Assembly (NCBI GenBank): GCA_963842455.1 | Contig: CAWJHE010000009.1 | Coordinates: 124,001-188,000 of the forward strand | From: CAWJHE01 sp963842455 | Lineage (GTDB): Bacteria > Chloroflexota > Anaerolineae > Anaerolineales > UBA4823 | DNA: 64,000 nucleotides | Direction: 5' to 3' | In this document: in pieces, positions 35,797-44,501 of the stretch | How the letters are laid out: every line of letters starts with the position of its first letter | How positions within the stretch are numbered: the first letter of the stretch is position 1 | Translations under genes and position numbers: made by a program | Notes under the pieces: generated by a model | What the model was told of the DNA's origin: nothing | The model's input: the letters and a program-made list of their open reading frames with translations, nothing else | Database searches by the model: none

Positions 35797-36771
35797 TCAA
35801 ACAATCTGTTTAACCATAGAGCGTAGTATTTTTAGACGTTCCAAAGCATCTTTTCTTCCAAAATGAAAAACATATCTTACATCAAATTCTTCGATAACGA
35901 TCGAAGAAGATACTGTTGCCATCAGTGCCGCCTGGAGCACATCTCCGGTCTCCAAATAACCAGCAAGAAACCCCCCACAATAAGCATCACCAGCTCCGGT
36001 TGGATCCTTAACCGTCAGTCCTAGAGGAGGAATATGCCATAAATGCTGATTACAGACATCCATCATCAAGGAACCTTGAGCGCCTAATTTCAGTCCCACA
36101 ACCGGTGAACCCAAAGTCGCCAGATATTCTATTTCTTTCTGATAGTTGTGGCTGTTAAAAAACCAATCCATGTCTTCAAAGCTGGGAATAAAAGCAGTTG
36201 CCTTGGAGATCCAAGGAATAATCATCGCCTCACTCCCATTAGGATCGGGGGAGTCCCAGGTAATCATTTTATTCTTGGATGAGAAGGCATCAACAAATGC
36301 CAATTGAGATTGCGCCCCCATACTGCCTATACCAAAACCTTGTGCATTCCAGTAATCATCCGGAATATCAGCCACAATCGGGTCAAAATCAGAAGCTCCT
36401 TCAGGCTCTTTTCTTGCCGGGCATATTTCGGTTTGGGAATCACCCATTTTACCAAGGTGTAGTTTCTCTAAATCTGGCCAAAAATAATCACGGCTGCCAT
36501 CTTCATGATATTGAAATGCGGAAACCAAAGCATGCTGCACAGGCAATCTCTTAATTCCTGAAATATCAATCCCTGCAGCAGCGACATCATCCAAGAATTG
36601 GACAGGGTAATCGATTCCAATCCTGCTGAGAACACCAACGCCAGTGGTCCAAAGGTTCATTCCAGCAGCCATATACAACGCATTTCCCCCACACACAAAT
36701 GGATGAACACTTGCATCAGGCATCAAAATACAATCAATGAATGTATTTCCAACCGCTACTAATCTAGGCAT
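35797..36771 (-). CDS. PfkB-family carbohydrate kinase
   Basis: A 324-residue ribokinase-type sugar kinase. The N-terminal VAVGNTFIDCILMPDAS and the glycine-rich GGNALYMAAGMNLWTTG form the sugar site. The C-terminal signature DPTGAGDAYCGGFLAGYLETG contains the catalytic Asp and the anion hole. It would phosphorylate the sugar imported by the ABC system encoded just upstream (28 bases). The exact sugar is unknown. It is intact. Confidence 0.85.
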   Translation of the reverse strand: MPRLVAVGNTFIDCILMPDASVHPFVCGGNALYMAAGMNLWTTGVGVLSRIGIDYPVQFLDDVAAAGIDISGIKRLPVQHALVSAFQYHEDGSRDYFWPDLEKLHLGKMGDSQTEICPARKEPEGASDFDPIVADIPDDYWNAQGFGIGSMGAQSQLAFVDAFSSKNKMITWDSPDPNGSEAMIIPWISKATAFIPSFEDMDWFFNSHNYQKEIEYLATLGSPVVGLKLGAQGSLMMDVCNQHLWHIPPLGLTVKDPTGAGDAYCGGFLAGYLETGDVLQAALMATVSSSIVIEEFDVRYVFHFGRKDALERLKILRSMVKQIV

Positions 36772-36799
36772 AACAAGAAGTTTTTCCTCTCACAGTAGT

Positions 36800-37729
36800 C
36801 TATCCCTTAATTCCACTCATAACCACACCACGGATATAGTATCGCTGCAATGCTAAGAAAAGGATCAGAACTGGTAAAGTAGTTATTGTTGCTGCAGCAA
36901 AAATCTCACCCCAGGCTGGTATTTCAGATGGAACAGAAAAAGAGGCGAGGGCAACCTGTACCAATTGCTTATCTGCATCTTGCATAATGATTAGTGGCCA
37001 CAAGAAAGCGTTCCAAGAAAAAAGGAAGGTAAGCAAAGAGACTGTAACCATGGCAGGGCGAGCATTAGGAAGGATAATATGCCAGTATATCTGCGGCAAA
37101 GACGCTCCTTCCACCATTGCTGCTTCGTCAAAATCACGTGGAATTTCCAAAAATGCCTGTCTTAGCAAGAATATCCCTAAAGGATAAGCCAACCAGGGTA
37201 AGAAAAGCGCCCAATATGTATTCTGCATTCCAAAACTTTTGACCACAAGAAACAATGGGATCATAATCACTTCGAATGGGATCATTGCTGAGAGGAGGAT
37301 AATACCAAAAAGAATATCCCGCCCTTTAAAATTTAGCCGGGCAAAAACGTAAGCTGCTAAAGAACTGGTTAATAATGTGCCAATGACTTGAGCAGACGAA
37401 ACCAATATGCTATTCAGAAGTTTTTGACCAAAATCCCATCTGACAAATATGGAAAAATAATTGGCCAATGTTGGGTTTGGAGGAAAGAGCGTTTTCCAAG
37501 AAAACGGGTAAGTATAGCGAAAAATTTCTGGCGTCGTTTTAAATGATGAAAAAACCATCCATACAAACGGCAGGAGGAAAATTGCTATAATGATCAGAAA
37601 AACAATCATATTGAAAAGGAAGTCCAGGAAACGGACTATCTCGTGTTTCCGAAAAACAGGTTTAGCTTGAGATTTCTCACTCAAATATTTTGACTCAGAT
37701 GATCCCATTCCAAAATCCTTAATACTCAA
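36800..37729 (-). CDS. Carbohydrate ABC importer permease, MalG/UgpE type
   Basis: A 309-residue CUT1 permease with a ~35-residue basic N-terminal tail, then six helices and the EAA coupling loop DEAAMVEGASLPQIYWHIILP (about residues 215-235). The terminal RYYIRGVVMSGIKG is the standard MalG-type end. It overlaps the remnant of its partner permease by 11 bases. It is intact, but its partner is truncated. Confidence 0.88.
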   Translation of the reverse strand: MSIKDFGMGSSESKYLSEKSQAKPVFRKHEIVRFLDFLFNMIVFLIIIAIFLLPFVWMVFSSFKTTPEIFRYTYPFSWKTLFPPNPTLANYFSIFVRWDFGQKLLNSILVSSAQVIGTLLTSSLAAYVFARLNFKGRDILFGIILLSAMIPFEVIMIPLFLVVKSFGMQNTYWALFLPWLAYPLGIFLLRQAFLEIPRDFDEAAMVEGASLPQIYWHIILPNARPAMVTVSLLTFLFSWNAFLWPLIIMQDADKQLVQVALASFSVPSEIPAWGEIFAAATITTLPVLILFLALQRYYIRGVVMSGIKG

Positions 37730-38085
37730 ACTCAGTTCGCATCAATCGTGACTGTACCAATGCAACAATTGCCATAATAACCATCAAAAAAATGGCCTGT
37801 GCAGAAGCATATCCTACTTCATTAAGCCTGAATGCCTGTTCAAAGATATGGAAAATCACAACTCGTGTCGAGTTGATAGGTCCACCTTTGGTCATGACAT
37901 AAACAGAAGCAAATATCGTAAAACTAAATATAGTGCTGGTTATCACCGCGAACACGATCGTGCGCCTCAGCAAAGGTAAAGTAACATATTTAAATAATTG
38001 CAAACGACTTGCGCCATCGATTGAAGCCGCCTCATAGTATTCAATTGGAATGCCTGTAGGATAATGACTGCTCTTCTTTCAACCT
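37719..38085 (-). pseudogene. Carbohydrate ABC importer permease, MalF/UgpA type, 5'-truncated
   Basis: Only the last ~120 residues of a CUT1 permease remain, starting with VIILQ-x-IPIEYYEAASIDGASR (the coupling loop) and continuing through the last two helices to SRLMRTEFEY. A one-base shift lies inside the LQ-IP junction at about 38055. Upstream of ~38085 the frame reads sequence without permease character, and the gene for the binding protein follows within 120 bases. About 170 residues (helices 1-4) are therefore missing. Either the gene suffered a deletion or the assembly collapsed here. As written, the importer cannot form a normal MalF-MalG pair. Confidence 0.75.
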
Positions 38086-38144
38086 GGGCATGTAAACGGC
38101 TTGACATTTGAAAGGTATTTTTCTTCATGATTACATTTTTCAAT

Positions 38145-38178
38145 GAATGCGCCTCAGGTATTCTCCTTCGGCGCATTC
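38145..38178 (-). terminator. Intercistronic hairpin after the sugar-binding-protein gene
   Basis: A perfect 9-bp inverted repeat GAATGCGCC (38145-38153) / GGCGCATTC (38170-38178) lies 27 bases after the binding-protein stop on the minus strand. No proper T-run follows, only TGAAAAATG. This fits a stabilising or attenuating hairpin of the kind often found between binding-protein and permease genes. Confidence 0.45.
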
Positions 38179-38204
38179 ACTCATCATAATTGGTTCCGGA
38201 TTAA

Positions 38205-39683
38205 TTAACGATACTTCGCAAGCTGAGCATCTATTAATTCTTCAATAGACGCAAGCGTCTCTGCGACATCCGCACCTAAGGCAATATCGCGTAAAGCCGG
38301 ATTAATCAATGTCTCATACTCTAACCATCCAGGAGATGTTGGTCTTGGGACTCCGATCGTAGTTAGTTCTTCAAAAAATAGTTTCCAAGGTAATTCTGCA
38401 TATTGTGGAAGAAGCTTGAAAACAGATAATTGTGCGGGCATTGTACCTTGGGTTTCCCACAATTTATAGGAATTCTCAGTCGTATGGGTCCAAACCATCA
38501 ATGCTGCCACTTCAGCTGGATGCTCCGTTTTAGATGAAACAGCAAAAGTTGAACTGCCTGTCATTGTCAGGCGTGTGTTGAATTTTGGTATGGGAGAAAC
38601 TCCATATTCAAAATCTCCTTCAGGATGTGCCCATTTTACATCCCCAATCATCCAATCATCAGCAATATCCATTGCAGCTCTACCATCTAAGAATGCACCA
38701 GGGATACCGATTTTAGGGGATACTTTCCATTCCATAGTCAGTTTTTGGAACCACTCCATCCCCTGACGCGCTTCAGGTGTGTCAATATATCCCTTAACGC
38801 TGAGGCCATCTTCACTTACAGCTGCAAAAGTTTTGTAAGCAGATGACTCTTTATCGGCGTTAGGATCACCCATTGAGCGAATGAAAATACCATCTTTATA
38901 GTAATATCCTGGTCCGCCAGCTCCGAAGATTGAAGGCGCCAGACCCCACACCTCCACATTGCCTTGTCCACTTGGATCCTGCTGAAGTTTTTTCCAGGCT
39001 TCAAGCGCTTCATCAAATGTCCAACCTTCGTCCAATTCAGATGGTGGTTGAATTCCAGCAGCATCTGTCATCGCCTTGTTGTAAAACAAAGCTAAAGAAG
39101 ATTGGTTCTCAGGAGGAGCATAAACTTTTCCCTGGAAAGAATGCTCCGCAAGGGTTGCAGGCACAAAGTCGTCAATATATTCTTGAGTCATATACTCATC
39201 CAAGGGCATAATAATCCCCTGGTAAGCATAGGACTTCACAAATGGCCCGTCGATGAAGAAAATATCTGGTGGATCACCGCCGGCTACCAAAGCAGAGACC
39301 TTAGCAGTAATTTCACTCCAAGGTACAACCTCTTCTTCTATCTTAATATTAGGATGTGCATCTGTGAATTGCTTTAGAATACCCAACCACAATTCTTCTC
39401 GCTCGGGGTAAAACGAGGCACGTAAAACCCGAATAGTTATAGGGTCTTTCGATAAGGCGGGACCGGCATATCCATCTTCGCGGCTCGGAACAACAATTTC
39501 TTCTTCAGCAACAGGCGGCTGGGCAGGTTCTACAGCAGCCGGCTCAGTAGGTGCTGCTGCCGCCGGCTCTGTCGGTGGCAGAGGTACTTGTGTTTCTTGC
39601 ACTTGAGGCGTTGCCGGGCTAGCGCAACCGGCTATTAAAACCACTATCATCAACATTAAAACCCATGGATGTATCTTTTTCAT
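38205..39683 (-). CDS. Sugar ABC importer substrate-binding lipoprotein (SBP family 1)
   Basis: A 492-residue lipoprotein. The signal peptide ends in the lipobox IAGC (about residue 20). A ~45-residue Pro/Ala/Glu linker follows, then a CUT1-type sugar-binding fold (FTDAHPNIKIEEEVVPWSE, PDIFFIDGPFVKSYAYQG, QSSLALFYNKAMTDAAG, and GRAAMDIADDWM). It would deliver an oligosaccharide or glycoside to the MalFG-type permeases. It is the first structural gene after the DUF6282-like hydrolase. No ATPase (MsmX/MalK type) is encoded nearby, which is normal for systems that share one. Confidence 0.88.
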   Translation of the reverse strand: MKKIHPWVLMLMIVVLIAGCASPATPQVQETQVPLPPTEPAAAAPTEPAAVEPAQPPVAEEEIVVPSREDGYAGPALSKDPITIRVLRASFYPEREELWLGILKQFTDAHPNIKIEEEVVPWSEITAKVSALVAGGDPPDIFFIDGPFVKSYAYQGIIMPLDEYMTQEYIDDFVPATLAEHSFQGKVYAPPENQSSLALFYNKAMTDAAGIQPPSELDEGWTFDEALEAWKKLQQDPSGQGNVEVWGLAPSIFGAGGPGYYYKDGIFIRSMGDPNADKESSAYKTFAAVSEDGLSVKGYIDTPEARQGMEWFQKLTMEWKVSPKIGIPGAFLDGRAAMDIADDWMIGDVKWAHPEGDFEYGVSPIPKFNTRLTMTGSSTFAVSSKTEHPAEVAALMVWTHTTENSYKLWETQGTMPAQLSVFKLLPQYAELPWKLFFEELTTIGVPRPTSPGWLEYETLINPALRDIALGADVAETLASIEELIDAQLAKYR

Positions 39684-39823
39684 TAGTCTCTCCTCAAATC
39701 TATCGCATAGGAACTGTTTTAAATATTCTAGTTCTTTTCGTGAAATTGTTTTTCGTACACCTCCTCATAATGCCTTAAAAATTAATGGCTGGCGCTTTGA
39801 AACTGCTCATCCAGATGATTATT

Positions 39824-40813
39824 TCACGAGATCTCTGCTTCGGATTCTCTCCATGCTTTCAAACCCAACAATTTTTCAGGGTTTCTCCGAACCATCCACA
39901 CAATTTCATCTTCTGACATACCTAGATCAAGCAAACAATAGATAAACTCTCGCAAGCCTTCCACCGGAAGGGGCAATTCCATTGTCCCCAAATCCGTACT
40001 TAACAAGCAATTCTTTGCTCCTAAGGCGCGAATCTGATCAAATGCTGTTCCAATCATTTCGACCGGAACCCGTCCATCTTTCGGTTCCCAACCGAATTTT
40101 CTCGCCATATAAGTCATGCTATGTGTATAAAACATCCATGTAAATTCAATCACTGCACCCAACTCAATAGCCTGTTGCATTTGATGTATCGACATCCCAC
40201 AAAACCAGGGAGTAGGGTGTGTTACCAGGATTTTCTTTACTCCCACCTTTTTCGCAATTTCAACAACCTTTAAAATCTCTATAGGGGAAAGACTGCCAGT
40301 TTCAAGAATCACATCATAGTGAGCAATGATAGAGAATATCTCCAGCATGGCATCTTTTATTGATCCGTCCCGATTAAACGGCGTAACATACTTAACCGGA
40401 TTAGCGTAAATCTCATCTTCACTGATTCCGGCCTGTCGCGCCCCGTGTGCAGAATTATCGGTTGCCAGGCAAACAAACCTTGCGCCTGTCGCATAAGTCA
40501 TTGCAGTGTCTACCGCAACCGGATTGATACCACCTATATCCGAATTCAAGAAGATGCCACCGAAAACTTCAATCCCGGGAACCATACGTTCTAATAAATA
40601 CGCATCTCCCGCGCTATTAAAATAGAGATTACGCAGAACAACCGCGCGCATACCTGCATCTCTGGCAGATTGGGTGATTAAGACAGGATCATAATCCACC
40701 TGGCATTTCGCTGAAACGCCCCCACTTCGTTCCCATCCATAATGATCATGATAAGAAACGGCCCCCCTAAGCAAATCTTGTGCCAGTAATCCGATAGGTT
40801 TCATTTTTTCCAT
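39824..40813 (-). CDS. Putative metal-dependent hydrolase (DUF6282-like, amidohydrolase fold)
   Basis: A protein of ~329 residues with amidohydrolase-like histidines: DHYGWERS near the N-terminus (YHDHYG), ILVTHPTPWFCGMS and a late Asp in LLSTDLGTMELP. RRNPEKLLGLKAW closes the barrel, as in dihydroorotase-like enzymes. I place the start at ATG 40813 (EKMKPIG follows); the frame is open to a TTG at 40831. It lies between the GntR regulator and the sugar-binding protein on the same strand, so it probably acts on the imported compound or a derivative. The substrate is unknown. Confidence 0.65.
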   Translation of the reverse strand: MEKMKPIGLLAQDLLRGAVSYHDHYGWERSGGVSAKCQVDYDPVLITQSARDAGMRAVVLRNLYFNSAGDAYLLERMVPGIEVFGGIFLNSDIGGINPVAVDTAMTYATGARFVCLATDNSAHGARQAGISEDEIYANPVKYVTPFNRDGSIKDAMLEIFSIIAHYDVILETGSLSPIEILKVVEIAKKVGVKKILVTHPTPWFCGMSIHQMQQAIELGAVIEFTWMFYTHSMTYMARKFGWEPKDGRVPVEMIGTAFDQIRALGAKNCLLSTDLGTMELPLPVEGLREFIYCLLDLGMSEDEIVWMVRRNPEKLLGLKAWRESEAEIS

Positions 40814-40848
40814 TTTAGATAGCGCTCCCAAATTCAGTCGTAGTCAGG

Positions 40849-41595
40849 TTAACAGTTTGATAAAAATATACGATACTCAAAATGCTCAGGAAGGCAATAT
40901 ATATTCGTGAATTCAAGAGGGGTTCTATCTGCGCCAAAAGATACACGCTCCAATTCCACCAACATAGCCCCCTCTGGAATTTTTAAAGACTCAGCTTGTT
41001 CAGAATTTGACTTGCAAGCCCGAAGCACATCGTTTGCCTGGATAGGAGTAAGGTTAAATTTCTCTTTCAGGATATGATAATAAGATTGCATATACTCCAA
41101 CTCTCTTGCTGAAAAATCAAAATCTGGAGGGATATACAATTCGTTAAAAGCGATAGGGACGCCATCAGCTAACCGCAACCTGTGGATGCAAATACATTTT
41201 TCACCAGGTTTCATACCAAAAGAATCAACTACCTTTTCGGGGGGAATCACAAATACAACACACAAAGTCTTGCTCTCCGCTATTTGCCCGCGAGCAAGGA
41301 TATCTTCTGTCATAGAAGTGACTGCCTTATTTTGAGGTTTCGGGTTTTTCTGTGTGACCCTTGTTCCCACACCTTGAATACGCTCGATATAGCCGCCTTT
41401 TTCAAGAGACAATAATGCCTGGCGCACAGTTTGACGACTTACACCATAGATATCCTGCATCAGGCGCTCATTGGGTAACATATCACCCTCGCGAAGAGCG
41501 CCGTTCTGTATGGATTCAAAAATTATCTGCTCAATTTGCTGATAGAGCGGTTGGGAAGAATCTCGATCAAAAGAACCAACTAGAGGGTGCTCCAA
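40849..41595 (-). CDS. GntR-family transcriptional regulator with UTRA domain (HutC subfamily)
   Basis: A 248-residue regulator. Residues ~15-80 are the winged helix (GDMLPNERLMQDIYGVSRQTVRQALLSLEKGGYIERIQGVGTRV), and residues ~95-245 the UTRA ligand domain (GEKCICIHRLRLADGVPIAFNELYIPPDF and MLVELERVSFGADRTPLEFTNIYCLPEHFEYR). It starts with TTG at 41595, preceded by AGGAAG. It heads the minus-strand array DUF6282-SBP-permeases-kinase and is the natural local repressor, released by a sugar phosphate or related ligand. Its operator is not identified. Confidence 0.88.
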   Translation of the reverse strand: MEHPLVGSFDRDSSQPLYQQIEQIIFESIQNGALREGDMLPNERLMQDIYGVSRQTVRQALLSLEKGGYIERIQGVGTRVTQKNPKPQNKAVTSMTEDILARGQIAESKTLCVVFVIPPEKVVDSFGMKPGEKCICIHRLRLADGVPIAFNELYIPPDFDFSARELEYMQSYYHILKEKFNLTPIQANDVLRACKSNSEQAESLKIPEGAMLVELERVSFGADRTPLEFTNIYCLPEHFEYRIFLSNC

Positions 41596-41649
41596 TGGTA
41601 TCTTCCTTTCATTGATACAATCATTAAATTCTTATACCCGGAGCGAAGC

Positions 41650-42108
41650 ATGAACCCACCAACCGTCAGCCTACGAGAAATCACCCAGGAAACCCTCAGC
41701 CCAATCCTGAAGCTGAGCGTCAAAGAAAGTCAGAGTAAGTTCGTGGCATCTAACGCAGTTTCCATTGCCCAGGCTCATTTTGATGAACATGCCTGGTTTC
41801 GCGCCATCTACGCCGGCGAGGAACCGGTTGGGTTTGTGATGCTCTACCTGGATGCAGAAGAAACCACCTACCATCTGTGGCGCTTTATGATCGACCAGCG
41901 CTTCCAAGGAAAAGGATATGGGGAGCAAGCGCTTGAACTGGTGATTGATTTTGTGCGCAGCTTACCCAACGCAAAGGAGTTTTCCTTGAGCTGTGTGCCG
42001 GCTGACGGGGGACCTGAACCCTTTTACAGGAAATTCGGATTTGTGGAAACTGGGGAATGGGACGATGACGAAAAGGTAATGCGCCTGAAATTTGATCAAT
42101 TAGAGTGA
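41650..42108 (+). CDS. GNAT N-acetyltransferase (BltD/SpeG-like)
   Basis: A 152-residue acetyltransferase; the start ATG 41650 has GGAG seven bases upstream. Acetyl-CoA motif A is DQRFQGKGYGEQALELVID, preceded by the strand YHLWRFMI. The sequence VSLREITQETLSPILKLSVKESQ and the acidic, aromatic middle are typical of the spermidine acetyltransferase (BltD) group. It acts in the cytosol on an amine, possibly a polyamine. It is divergent from the GntR gene, and its stop overlaps that of the convergent TatA/B gene by nine bases. Confidence 0.85.
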   Translation: MNPPTVSLREITQETLSPILKLSVKESQSKFVASNAVSIAQAHFDEHAWFRAIYAGEEPVGFVMLYLDAEETTYHLWRFMIDQRFQGKGYGEQALELVIDFVRSLPNAKEFSLSCVPADGGPEPFYRKFGFVETGEWDDDEKVMRLKFDQLE

Positions 42109-42342
42109 CTTATTCACATCCTTCTTCACGTCTTTGATGTCTCGTTTGACCCCCTCCAGTTCGTCTAAGACATCCAATTCCGACTTTAGCTCATCATTTA
42201 GAGCAGAAAAATAAGCCTTGAAATTACGCACCAGCTTTCCCGCCTCACGCGCCACCCGCGCCAAACGCTCTGGCCCTAAGATGATCACAGCCAACAGCAT
42301 GATCACGAGAAGTTCTAATCCACCAATTCCAAAAATATCCAT
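42100..42342 (-). CDS. tatB: Twin-arginine translocase subunit TatA/TatB
   Basis: An 80-residue protein with a single membrane helix at the N-terminus (IFGIGGLELLVIMLLAVIILGPERL, Gly at the hinge, with the Gly-Pro and Glu-Arg typical of TatB), an amphipathic helix and a charged coiled tail. The opening glutamate (GLELL) and GPERL favour TatB over TatA, but in a two-gene system it may serve both roles. It follows TatC by three bases. Together they would export the folded molybdoenzyme encoded upstream. Confidence 0.85.
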   Translation of the reverse strand: MDIFGIGGLELLVIMLLAVIILGPERLARVAREAGKLVRNFKAYFSALNDELKSELDVLDELEGVKRDIKDVKKDVNKSL

Positions 42343-42345
42343 AGA

Positions 42346-43141
42346 CTATGATCTTCCTGCAATGGCAGCCAGTATGATGCTGATGATATAGAGCACGGTC
42401 AGCGGCGCCATCACCAGACCCATATTGACCGGGTCTACAGTTGGGGTGACCGCGGCGGCTATTACGGCAATCGCTACCACAGCGTAACGCCACCCAGAAA
42501 TGAGTTGACGGGCGGTGATCAGTTTAAACTTCGCCAGGATCATCACCACCAACGGCATCTCAAAACTCAAACCCAGCCAGAACATGATGCGCGTAGTGAA
42601 ATCGAAATAATTCAGCGGTCGTACTTGCGTGGTAATCCCCAAAAAGTTGACCAAAAACGGCAAAGCAGCTGGCAACATAACAAACCAGGCAAATGCTACG
42701 CCGGCTAGAAAAAGCAGAGATGCTACCGGTACGCCCAGCAGTAACCAGCGCTTTTCGCTGGGCTGCGAGACCCGGCAAAACAAAACTCAAAGCTTGATAG
42801 AGAATCACCGGCATCGCCAGGATAATCCCACTCAGTAAAGCCACACGCATAAATATGGCGATATTCTCAGTGACCTCAATCGAAACCAGCGCCTGGCTGC
42901 CGCCCAAAGGTTGAGTAAGATAATCGATAATCTGACTTGCAAATACAAAGCTCAGACCGGTAGTCAGCACCAGGGCAAAAAAAGCCTTGAAGATACGCTG
43001 GCGCAGCTCTTCCAGGTGGCGCAGCAGGGGCATGGATGTTTCCAGGTTGCTGCTGGCTTTACGATGGGCGCGGCCAAAGGCACGAAAGGTATCGCTCCAG
43101 CTACGCTTACCAACCCGGTTTACTGTAGATTTGCTGCTCAT
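42346..43141 (-). CDS. tatC: Twin-arginine translocase subunit TatC, frameshifted
   Basis: Two frames (43141-42560 and 42783-42346) combine to ~264 residues, the normal length plus a ~35-residue basic N-terminal extension. The first frame has the Tat-signal-recognition region MPLLRHLEELRQRIFKAF and helices 1-2 with MPVILYQALSFVLPGL. The second has PSEKRWLLLGVPVASLLFLAGVAFAWFVMLP and the remaining helices. One surplus G near 42764 separates ...FVLPGLA from PSEKR. The break falls in the conserved 'PGL-x-x-E-(K/R)' loop, so the repaired reading is unambiguous. Confidence 0.85.
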
Positions 43142-43175
43142 CTTTCCTCATTGACTAACGCAGGTTCGCCAGGAA

Positions 43176-44501
43176 TTAAACGTCAGTCGAAAAATTAAAG
43201 GTTGCCGGCGTAGTCAAATCAATTGCCAGCTCACGCATCACTTCTCCCTCTTCACGCTGCTCAAAGATACTGGAAGCAATGCCGATTTCCACATCTAAAT
43301 CCTTCAAGAGCTGAATGTGAATGGGATGAAATTCCAAATAGTTTAACTCAGAATTATGATTTAAGCTAACTCCACGCCCTTTCATCAACAACGGTTTAAC
43401 CTTGCGAATATCATCCCCAAAGACTTTGGCAGTTTTTATAAAGAAATCTTTCTGGGAAAAATAGGCTGTTTTTAGCAAACGCTTATCAGTATTCTGCTGG
43501 TACACCTGACCTGTATGTTTATTCTCCAGCGAGCAATAATGCACACCCAGCTTCAGCTTTTGCTCAAGTGAGTAATCTATCAGATCCAGGCATACTTCTT
43601 CACTGCCCGCGATAGGTAAACCACCTGCATACCAGTAATTATATAAAACACGGAAGGGATGGGCTTTAATTTTGTAGCCGCGTTGTTTAAATTCAGACGG
43701 ATTGGAAACCGGAAAACAGAACTCCAATAAATTGATTCCCTCAATCCCAACGCGATCCAGCTCCAACAACACATCCTTCATCTCTGCCAGGGTTCCAGGC
43801 AAAACCGGCATCTCCACCATCACAGATGGAATATACCCCAGCGATGCTTCTAACTGTTTATAGGTATGCCGCTGCCCCTTATCCAGATCATACATGCGAA
43901 TGCTCAAACGGATCTCATTTAGACCTGCTTTTTGGAGATCTTGCAGGGTAGCCTGATCCAGATGATCTCCGGAAGTATACAAACGTGTACGGGAGTTGGG
44001 AAAAAGCCGCCGAGCGGTTTCGAAGAAGCGAATAGTCTCTTCTTTATGTAATAAAGGTTCGCCACCGGTCAAAGCAATATGCTCTAGTTGACCGCCCTGA
44101 GCTGCAAATTGTTGTAATTCATCCACCAGGCGTCTCTGGTGACTCAAGTAATATTCATAATTTTCCTGGTTAGGATTAAAACAATAAAAACAATTCCGGT
44201 GACAGCGTAAAGAAATAAAGAATGTGGCGCTACTCTCGCCAGTACGGCATGCTTCGCAAGAAGGGGATATGCTGTTTACCGTGACACTCTTCCGATCGTT
44301 ACGGACACGCGCTCCTTTTTCGCCTAATTGGGTTATTTTCTCCAACACCTGCTGCCCGGTATCAACGGATTCCACTTCCAGGCCTAGCTGCCCGATTTGT
44401 TGCATGAAGTCATTGTAAATTTCCAGGTATTTACTGGCATAAGCTCTAAAATCCGGGTTCTTGATTTGCTGGAAATTTTTAGGAGAAATCGCTAAAATCA
44501 T
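43176..44501 (-). CDS. Radical SAM protein, likely maturation factor of the respiratory array
   Basis: A 441-residue radical SAM enzyme. The cluster motif CHRNCFYCF (CxxxCxxC, about residue 98) is followed by the SAM-binding GGEPLL (ALTGGEPLLHKEE) and a TIM-barrel body. Upstream of the motif lies an unusual CEACRTG; further Cys residues occur in VCLDLIDYS and VHYCSLENKH. The start ATG overlaps the stop of the polyferredoxin by four bases. The family is not one I can name. Its place between polyferredoxin and TatC in a molybdoenzyme array points to maturation or cofactor modification. No peptide-modification partner is visible. Confidence 0.8.
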   Translation of the reverse strand: MILAISPKNFQQIKNPDFRAYASKYLEIYNDFMQQIGQLGLEVESVDTGQQVLEKITQLGEKGARVRNDRKSVTVNSISPSCEACRTGESSATFFISLRCHRNCFYCFNPNQENYEYYLSHQRRLVDELQQFAAQGGQLEHIALTGGEPLLHKEETIRFFETARRLFPNSRTRLYTSGDHLDQATLQDLQKAGLNEIRLSIRMYDLDKGQRHTYKQLEASLGYIPSVMVEMPVLPGTLAEMKDVLLELDRVGIEGINLLEFCFPVSNPSEFKQRGYKIKAHPFRVLYNYWYAGGLPIAGSEEVCLDLIDYSLEQKLKLGVHYCSLENKHTGQVYQQNTDKRLLKTAYFSQKDFFIKTAKVFGDDIRKVKPLLMKGRGVSLNHNSELNYLEFHPIHIQLLKDLDVEIGIASSIFEQREEGEVMRELAIDLTTPATFNFSTDV

